Both the position numbers and the translations under genes were made by a program. Below are positions 6,358 to 11,428 of a stretch of 11,428 nt of DNA, piece by piece. Numbering within the stretch: position 1 is the first letter of the stretch; every line of letters begins with the position of its first letter. The notes under the pieces were generated by a model. The model was not told the origin of the DNA and made no database searches. It saw only the letters and a list, made by a program, of their open reading frames with translations. Source of the DNA: Gammaproteobacteria bacterium RBG_16_37_9 (GTDB lineage Bacteria > Pseudomonadota > Gammaproteobacteria > UBA9339); the NCBI GenBank assembly GCA_001801345.1, contig MGXJ01000051.1, forward strand, positions 12,348-23,775, in the 5' to 3' direction.

Positions 6358-7335
6358 CCTCAAAGAAACCTCACCCGAAGCAAAAGATTGGATTTTGCCT
6401 GTGCTATTTTTAAGCAAAAAGTGTCCATTTTCATCAATTCCTAAACCTGTTCCATTAATTTTTTGTAAAGGAGTTATGATTGTTACTTTTTTGCCATAAC
6501 TAGCGTCGAGTCCCCGCCATTTTTTTATAAATGGTTTTAGGCCATTGTCTTGGTAGCTAGAAACTGCTGTTAATAATTGATCAAGCAATATACCGGCCAA
6601 TTTATTTCTTTCGGGTTTAGAATTTGTAATTTGAGCAGTATCACACCAGCTTTGAGTTATTTTTTTGCCTGTTTTTAGAGGCATATTTACATTTAATCCA
6701 ACGCCAATAATTGCGTTATAAATATAATGAGTTTCTCCAAAAAACTCGACTAAAATACCGGCCAATTTACTATTTTGCCAAAGTATATCGTTGGGCCATT
6801 TTAAAGCGATACCTTCTTTGATCCCATAAATCTTTAAGGCTTCAGCAATTGCAACCGCAACTGCCAATCCCAAATTACTTAACTCTTGTGGAGGTTTTGC
6901 AAACTGCCATGATAGTGATAGGTAGATGTTTTTTGCAAAAGGGGATAGCCAGCTACGTCCTAAACGACCTTTGCCTACTGTTTGATGTTCGGCAAAACAA
7001 ACATTATTGGTATTATTATTCCCTGTTTTTACTGCATCGGACAAATAAGTATTGGTGGATTCTAATTCATCAAAAATCTCTATTTTATTTATATATTGCT
7101 GGTTTTTGTTGGCAACATTTTGCAGGATAGTTTTTTTGTCTAGCAATTCCAGACCTTGCGGTATTCTATAGCCTAAATTAGTTTTGGCTTCGATATCAAT
7201 ATCATATTTTTTGAATTGTTTTATGATTTTCCAGATAGCGCCGCGGGTTAATTTAAGTTTGTTGCCTAATTCAGCACCAGAATGATAATTGCCGTCGCTT
7301 AACATTTGTAATATGATTTTTAGTTTTTTGAGCAT
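6352..7335 (-). CDS. birA: Bifunctional biotin-[acetyl-CoA-carboxylase] ligase / biotin operon repressor
   Basis: BirA activates biotin to biotinyl-AMP, transfers it to the carboxylase carrier protein, and in its DNA-binding form represses bio genes. Residues 1-60 form a winged helix-turn-helix (SGAELGNKLKLTRGAIWKII, wing around KTNLGYRIP), so this is the regulatory class rather than the short ligase-only type. The catalytic domain shows ESTNTYL (92-98), the biotin/ATP loop GKGRLGR (121-127; the E. coli loop is GRGRRGR), KWPND (179-183), KLAGILVE (190-197) and GVGLNVN (211-217), followed by the small C-terminal domain. Length, 327 aa, is normal. The ATG has no clear ribosome binding site. Its probable target is the dyad at 1826-1857. 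It is convergent with the CMD-fold gene, with overlapping stops. Confidence 0.95.
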   Translation of the reverse strand: MLKKLKIILQMLSDGNYHSGAELGNKLKLTRGAIWKIIKQFKKYDIDIEAKTNLGYRIPQGLELLDKKTILQNVANKNQQYINKIEIFDELESTNTYLSDAVKTGNNNTNNVCFAEHQTVGKGRLGRSWLSPFAKNIYLSLSWQFAKPPQELSNLGLAVAVAIAEALKIYGIKEGIALKWPNDILWQNSKLAGILVEFFGETHYIYNAIIGVGLNVNMPLKTGKKITQSWCDTAQITNSKPERNKLAGILLDQLLTAVSSYQDNGLKPFIKKWRGLDASYGKKVTIITPLQKINGTGLGIDENGHFLLKNSTGKIQSFASGEVSLRL

Positions 7336-7359
7336 AGCTAACAGACACTTTATACATTT

Positions 7360-7388
7360 ATTAAAGATATAATATTATAGTTTTTCAA
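7360..7388 (-). promoter_or_regulatory. Predicted sigma-70 promoter of birA
   Basis: Read on the minus strand, TTGAAA (7388-7383) is followed after 17 bp by TTTAAT (7365-7360). Transcription would begin about 15-20 bases before the birA ATG, leaving a very short leader with no evident ribosome binding site. No BirA-box-like dyad was seen here. Confidence 0.45.
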
Positions 7389-7410
7389 ATAAGAATGCTA
7401 TTTCATTTTG

Positions 7411-7475
7411 GGTGGCTGCAAGCCACGTTTAGACGTCGTCCCACATAGAATTTAATAATACACTTAATAATACAC
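7411..7475. repeat. Small palindromes and a 12-bp tandem repeat upstream of the CBS-type gene
   Basis: GTGGCT-GCA-AGCCAC (7412-7426) is a perfect 6-bp stem, overlapped by ACGT-TTAG-ACGT (7425-7436). The 12-mer TTAATAATACAC then occurs twice head to tail (7452-7463 and 7464-7475), followed by TTGACA at 7478-7483. A palindrome TGAGC-TTAC-GCTCA lies at 7495-7508. These fill the 198-bp gap between divergent birA and the 7534 gene. A promoter using TTGACA is possible, but its -10 box would be poor. Confidence 0.6.
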
Positions 7476-7533
7476 TCTTGACAGAATCTTGTTATGAGCT
7501 TACGCTCAGGACAAAAAACAATGGATAAACCCC

Positions 7534-8463
7534 ATGAACAAAACCACCATATTTAAACCGTATTTAAAATGTATCGGTAATACTCCTTTAGCTAAAATCG
7601 ATTTTGATATTGGCACAAAAGCTACAATTTTGGCCAAATTAGAATTCCTCAATCCAGGCGGCAGTATTAAAGATCGCCCAGCTTTGTTTATGATTGAAGA
7701 AGCCGAGAGAAAAGGGGAGTTGCGTCCAGGTGGAACTATTATTGAAGCCTCATCGGGCAATCAAGGTATAGCTTTATCAATGATAGGCGCTGTAAAAGGA
7801 TATAACGTTATCGTAACTGTTCCAAACAGAACTAGTAGCGAAAAAATCGCCACTTTACAAGCATATGGCGCTAAAGTTTTTGTTTGTCCAGATACTGATG
7901 ATTTACAAGATCCAGAAGGCTATCATGCAAAAGCAAGAGAATTATTGCGTAAAATTCCCAATTCCTATATGCCAAATCAATATTACAATGTTGAAAATCC
8001 AAAAGCACATTATTTAACCACCGGTCCAGAAATATGGAATCAAACCGAGGGTAAGGTTACTCATTTTTTTGCGGGAATGGGAAGTTGTGGAGCGATATCT
8101 GGAACTGGCAAATATTTAAAAGAGCAAAATAATAAAATAAAAATTATTGGCATTGATGCATTGACCTCTAAATTATCTATGCCGGAAAATCCTAAGGCAT
8201 ATAAATCTGAAGGTATAGGAGTTGATGTTATTACTGATACTTTGAATCGTGATGTAATAGACAAAATTATTCCAGTTAGTGATGATGGTGCATTCACGAT
8301 GACCAGAGAACTGGCTAAAAAAGGCTATTTAGTTGGTATATCAAGCGGGGCGGTTATGCATGGTGTGATGGAATATGCAAATAATTTAACCGAGAATGAT
8401 GTTGTCGTGGTTATTTTTGCTGATTCTGGAAGAGCTTATTTGAGTAAGGTATTTAATACCTAG
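7534..8463 (+). CDS. Cystathionine beta-synthase/cysteine synthase family PLP enzyme
   Basis: This 309-aa fold-type II PLP enzyme makes or rearranges sulfur amino acids by beta-replacement on serine-type substrates. CIGNTPL (13-19) opens the domain, the Schiff-base lysine is Lys46 in NPGGSIKDRPA, and EASSGNQG (71-78) binds the substrate carboxylate. The second half is closer to cystathionine beta-synthase than to CysK: QYYNVENPKAHYLTTGPEIW, SEGIGVDVI and the end FADSGRAYLSKVF resemble the CBS core (QY.N..NP.AHY.TT, EGIG.D.I, DS.R.Y..K). No C-terminal CBS-pair regulatory domain is present. The phosphate loop is GMGSCGAISGTG, with SC where GTGGT-type loops are usual. The ATG at 7534 has only a weak purine stretch upstream. 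It seems to stand alone, flanked by repeats. CysK, CysM or CBS cannot be decided from sequence. Confidence 0.88.
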   Translation: MNKTTIFKPYLKCIGNTPLAKIDFDIGTKATILAKLEFLNPGGSIKDRPALFMIEEAERKGELRPGGTIIEASSGNQGIALSMIGAVKGYNVIVTVPNRTSSEKIATLQAYGAKVFVCPDTDDLQDPEGYHAKARELLRKIPNSYMPNQYYNVENPKAHYLTTGPEIWNQTEGKVTHFFAGMGSCGAISGTGKYLKEQNNKIKIIGIDALTSKLSMPENPKAYKSEGIGVDVITDTLNRDVIDKIIPVSDDGAFTMTRELAKKGYLVGISSGAVMHGVMEYANNLTENDVVVVIFADSGRAYLSKVFNT

Positions 8464-8477
8464 TAATAGTAATACTG

Positions 8478-8604
8478 AGATCCTCGGATCTGCGCTTCGC
8501 TTGTCCTAGGATGACAATCTATTTTTTGTCATCATTCGTGTCAAGCACGAATGCAGGCTCTCAGCCTCATCATATTGTCATCCTCGGGCGAAGACCCGAG
8601 GATC
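8478..8604. repeat. Cluster of three palindromic elements
   Basis: An imperfect arm pair ATCCTCGGAT (8480-8489) / GTCCTAGGAT (8503-8512) is followed by CATTCGTG-TCAAG-CACGAATG (8533-8553), a perfect 8-bp stem. ATCCTCGGG-CGAAGA-CCCGAGGAT (8580-8603) comes last. The third has the same 9-bp stem as the elements at 403 and 4140 but a different loop. They fill the gap between the stops of the convergent CBS-type gene and the unknown gene at 8698, so they could end transcription both ways. I see nothing else in 8604-8697. Confidence 0.8.
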
Positions 8605-8697
8605 TACAACTTTATTCTATTTTCTCCTAACCAACACTATAACATCGATAAAGATAGCAGGGCTAATAATAGTAAAATACATAACAAGATGTCAGAA

Positions 8698-10053
8698 CTA
8701 GGCACCTTTGCTTTGCGGCACTTTAATTCTAATACAGCCGCTATAAAATGGGCTGGTTGGACAAAAATTTCGGGATGGATATATGTTCTTATCTATTGAA
8801 AAACTACTATCTTCAACGGATATATTGTCGCTTGATCTTATTTGATTATAGATATCCTTTTCGTAATGAAAGAAGTCTAATTGAATATTTTGTATAATCT
8901 TATTGGCTTCTAAGTATGGTTTGTTTTTAAAATGATTTTTCAGGGTTTCTATTAGCAACTTGATTTCTCGCATATCATTAACAATTGTGCCAGTAGTTTT
9001 CTTTATTGGTGAACCTTCTAAAACGGTTGGTATAGATAGCGAATAGTAAACATAGGTTGGTTTTATAATATTGTTTTGTGGCATGCAAGCATGCATGATA
9101 GTTGGTATATATTGTTTTAGCGCATAATTCTTGATGAAAGCTTCCTGCAAACTTTTTTTTGGGGCAGATTCTTGGGAGTTACCCATAACGACAAAACCCG
9201 GGAAATTCCCCGCAACAGTAGACAACAAATGTTTTACTTGATCAATTATGTATGGTTTTGGTTGTAATCTTCGTGAAGAGATAATTTCAGTAAACAACTC
9301 CCAATAAATATTAAATTTTATTTTATCAATTGAATAGTTTGCATGTTCCCAAACTATGCTTAACAAATAATCCTTAAATTTTTCCCATTCTTTAGAATTA
9401 TTTTTAAGATTCAACAACCATTTTTCACCAAAAAATAAAATAGTATTTTGCCATGGTTGGTTGAAGTTTTTACTTTGAGCGATGTTTCTAAACATTTCCC
9501 AATGATCAGATAATGTCTCTATTTGTATGGTAGATGGAATATCATAGCTTACGCGCAATTTTTCAAGACCGGCCTTGTCTGTAATTTTTGGGAGCATGAA
9601 AATAGAACGTGAGCCTGCAGAAAAATTCCATATCGGATCGGATTTCCTTCCCATCATATAATCCATAGCTTCGTAAATTCCTGATAGACTTCCCTTATTG
9701 AATAAATTGATCGGTATTGCTCTTTTACCCGTATCGACAAAAAGTTCACTATCTTTTTCTAAGATAAGGAACAAAGGCATAGAACTATATAGCAATTCCT
9801 TCTGAACCAGTTTATCAACCGAATGATGAGATAATGGAATGAGGCCGTTATTGGCGGATAACAACTGCGCTACTCCATGTTTTATAAACACGTCGCCGTA
9901 TAAATAAGTGGATTTTACAAACTTATAACTATCATCAGGATTAATAACATCAATGATCTCTCCGAGTTTTTTGTTCGTTTTTAATACATCATCACGAACA
10001 TCTTTCCAGGTTACAATGGACATTTTTCTTTGTGTAGGTCCTTCATCATTCAT
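8698..10053 (-). CDS. Uncharacterised 451-aa protein
   Basis: I do not recognise this protein. The ATG at 10053 is preceded by AGAGG about five bases upstream; a second ATG at 10023 (MSIVTWKD) would shorten it by ten residues. It looks like genuine coding sequence: 451 uninterrupted codons in AT-rich DNA with well-structured alternation of hydrophobic and polar residues. There is no signal peptide and no clear membrane helix, so it is probably cytoplasmic. Conserved-looking segments are WNFSAGSRSIFMLPKI, GNFPGFVVMG, YALKQYIPTIMHACMP and VYYSLSIPTVLEGSPIKK, with tryptophan-rich stretches in the middle. From memory these resemble an uncharacterised protein family in Legionella-type bacteria; I cannot verify that here. 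No catalytic motif such as a P-loop or nuclease signature is evident. It is convergent with the CBS-type gene and has no functional neighbours. Confidence 0.8.
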   Translation of the reverse strand: MNDEGPTQRKMSIVTWKDVRDDVLKTNKKLGEIIDVINPDDSYKFVKSTYLYGDVFIKHGVAQLLSANNGLIPLSHHSVDKLVQKELLYSSMPLFLILEKDSELFVDTGKRAIPINLFNKGSLSGIYEAMDYMMGRKSDPIWNFSAGSRSIFMLPKITDKAGLEKLRVSYDIPSTIQIETLSDHWEMFRNIAQSKNFNQPWQNTILFFGEKWLLNLKNNSKEWEKFKDYLLSIVWEHANYSIDKIKFNIYWELFTEIISSRRLQPKPYIIDQVKHLLSTVAGNFPGFVVMGNSQESAPKKSLQEAFIKNYALKQYIPTIMHACMPQNNIIKPTYVYYSLSIPTVLEGSPIKKTTGTIVNDMREIKLLIETLKNHFKNKPYLEANKIIQNIQLDFFHYEKDIYNQIRSSDNISVEDSSFSIDKNIYPSRNFCPTSPFYSGCIRIKVPQSKGA

Positions 10054-10285
10054 AAAACCTCTGTATATAACAATAGGTTAGGTTAAAGAAAGTGTCGATA
10101 AATTATTCAAGGTTTAGAGTAACCAATTTCATGGATTAAATCAATCAATAAAAAAACGAGTTTTTTACATAAGTAATTCGTATAACATTTCATAGCATGG
10201 ATAGATATTGATATTGGGACTAGGGAGCTGGGTAAATAAGTTTTTGGCACTATAAAAACAATTTTCCCGTTTATGGAGGTGTAAA
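10054..10285. other. Gene-free stretch
   Basis: No convincing coding frame or dispersed palindrome is present. Its left part must hold the promoter of the minus-strand gene starting at 10053, but I see no strong boxes. Near the right end, TATAAA at 10251-10256 could be a -10 box for the small gene at 10286, without a good -35 box. Confidence 0.4.
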
Positions 10286-10420
10286 ATGACAAACAACGAC
10301 AACGATCTCCGATTAAAAGAAGACAAACGAATTCATCAGGTGATCGCACGAACATTAATTTTTATTGTTATGCCCATCACTTGGGGGCAGGTTTTCTTGT
10401 GGATGGCAATTTTAGGATAG
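10286..10420 (+). CDS. Small predicted single-helix membrane protein, 44 aa
   Basis: A short frame begins MTNNDNDLRLKEDKRIHQV and ends in a hydrophobic stretch of about 20 residues (TLIFIVMPITWGQVFLWMAI) followed by LG and a stop. The polar, charged N-terminus and single hydrophobic helix suggest a small inner-membrane protein. Support for translation comes from GGAGGT at 10275-10280, five bases before the ATG, one of the best ribosome binding sites in the window. I recognise no family, and with only 44 codons the frame could be chance. It stands alone between the unknown gene at 8698-10053 and the partial gene at 10739. Confidence 0.55.
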   Translation: MTNNDNDLRLKEDKRIHQVIARTLIFIVMPITWGQVFLWMAILG

Positions 10421-10738
10421 ATAATTAAACTAAAAACTGGCATATAATGAATAATGGTATTGTCGCTGAGCACAATAAAAGCGTGCCGCTAACTCGTTAA
10501 GCATTTTAATGGACAACCAACTAACCATCTATAGTGGATCCCTCGTCTAGACCACAAAGTAACAAAATTAAGAAGTAAATCTCCCTAGCATGAATGATTT
10601 CTTTATTTCAGGCTCATCTTGTATTGGACAAGACTGAAGGTAGATTTGTCCACTTTTCGAGACTATACTATTTTTCTGGGATGTATTTAGTTTTTGTACT
10701 TGTTTGCTGTAAATGGAAATGGTGAAAGAGAAGTTATC
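10421..10738. other. Intergenic region with a possible promoter for the 10739 gene
   Basis: No credible gene is present. TGGACAA (10625-10631) and TTGTCCA (10646-10652) form a perfect 7-bp inverted repeat with a 14-bp gap, laid out like an operator. TTGTCC (10646-10651) followed after 17 bp by TATTTT (10669-10674) is a possible promoter overlapping its right arm. TATACT at 10664-10669 is an alternative -10 box. A TATAAT at 10443-10448 has no partner -35 box. Confidence 0.4.
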
Positions 10739-11428
10739 ATGAATATTAAAGAATTGTTGAAAAAAGTTACTGAAATAGAAACAGCTATTCGTTCTGCTGA
10801 ACGAATAGCCAGCGGTAGATCTAGTCCGGGCTGGATCCCAGACAGAGGAAAGAAGCAGGCTACAGCGGCCGAAACAATTGAAATTCCTGAGTCTGCAAAA
10901 CCACTAATTAAAGAATTAAAAAAAGCCTTTCCTGAAAATGCAGGAGATATAGATTTAATAATTACCCATATCATGGAAGAAATATCCCATAAACCTCATG
11001 AAATACCCGCTAATATTGATCTGACCTGGATAGACGAAGCGAGTAACGCTAGCGATGACCAAAAAGAAGGAATAAGACAAGCATATATAGCGCTTTTGCC
11101 TTATGCCAGGCTTGTGTATGTAACAGAAAAAAATGGCATGCCTGAAGAACACGCCAAAAAACTTGCGACCATGCTTGGGGGCAAGAAAGAAGTTATTACA
11201 TATTTAGATCGATATCTCAAACTCTCTACTAACGTTCTCACTATGCACGATGCATGTTTATTTGGTATTCCAGAAGGAGAATACACTTTAGATACATGGC
11301 AAGCATTATCACGAAATAATTTGCAGGATAAAGAGTTTCGCAATTTATTAGCCCAAGCATCAGATATCGAGAGGCTGGCTAAAGGAATGGCTGGTCAGAG
11401 ACCAGACCAAAAGAAATTAAAAGAGCAT
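10739..11428 (+). CDS. Uncharacterised protein, N-terminal 230 codons (runs off window)
   Basis: The frame opens at ATG 10739 after GAAAGAGAAG, an acceptable ribosome binding site, and stays open to the last base, so the true protein is longer than 230 residues. It begins MNIKELLKKVTEIETAIRSA and looks soluble and largely helical, rich in Lys, Glu, Ala and Leu, with no signal peptide or membrane helix in the visible part. Segments such as DLTWIDEASNASDD, AYIALLPYARLVYVTEKNG and HDACLFGIPEGEYTLDTW match no family I know. Its base composition seems a little less AT-rich than the 8698-10053 gene. A long cytoplasmic or secreted-effector-like protein would suit an intracellular bacterium, but nothing in the sequence shows that. 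Confidence 0.75.
   Translation, partial: MNIKELLKKVTEIETAIRSAERIASGRSSPGWIPDRGKKQATAAETIEIPESAKPLIKELKKAFPENAGDIDLIITHIMEEISHKPHEIPANIDLTWIDEASNASDDQKEGIRQAYIALLPYARLVYVTEKNGMPEEHAKKLATMLGGKKEVITYLDRYLKLSTNVLTMHDACLFGIPEGEYTLDTWQALSRNNLQDKEFRNLLAQASDIERLAKGMAGQRPDQKKLKEH

Noticed and set aside
10140..10170. AAAAAAC-GA-GTTTTTT as a terminator
   Set aside because: The stem is almost wholly A/T with a 2-base loop, and it does not follow a gene end.
10447..10500. 17-codon frame after TATAAT
   Set aside because: It has no ribosome binding site, the length is within chance, and it has no recognisable features.

Overview
The window looks like part of the chromosome of an AT-rich, repeat-laden gammaproteobacterium, most likely an intracellular or host-associated member of the Legionellales/Coxiellales. 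Three things point that way. The IF-1 protein is of gammaproteobacterial type. The biotin genes are arranged as in enterobacteria, with bioA divergent from bioB-bioF-bioC-bioD. The gaps, and even some genes, are littered with short palindromic elements of the kind seen in intracellular bacteria. The placement is inference; no marker here settles the genus.

Layout. 1-232 (minus) is the start of infA. 233-484 is a gap with a paired-hairpin repeat. 485-1810 (minus) is bioA, divergent from bioB (1916-2866, plus). The control region between them holds a BirA-box-like dyad (1826-1857) overlapping a good bioB promoter. bioB overlaps a single 759-codon reading frame (2857-5136) that encodes BioF, a linker of about 100 residues made of palindromic and 21-bp repeats, and BioC. 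bioD (5117-5803) overlaps the end of that frame and finishes inside a repeat element. After a composite repeat (about 5794-5965) come a small carboxymuconolactone-decarboxylase-fold gene (6043-6357) and birA (6352-7335, minus), with convergent stops overlapping by 6 bp. A cystathionine-beta-synthase/cysteine-synthase-type PLP enzyme follows at 7534-8463, then another cluster of palindromes (8478-8604). The right third (8698-11428) holds genes I cannot assign: a 451-aa protein on the minus strand, a 44-aa predicted one-helix membrane protein with a strong ribosome binding site, and the first 230 codons of a gene that runs off the window.

How the genes work together. BioC starts pimeloyl-ACP synthesis, BioF makes 7-keto-8-aminopelargonate, BioA makes the diamino acid, BioD closes the ureido ring and BioB inserts sulfur. 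BirA attaches biotin to carrier protein and, because its N-terminal winged helix is intact, probably represses the bioA/bioB control region. No BioH-type esterase is visible. The most notable feature is how far palindromic elements have entered the biotin genes: a 63-bp in-frame insertion near the BioF N-terminus, a repeat bridge that has removed the BioF stop and fused it to BioC, and a repeat that supplies the last codons and stop of bioD.
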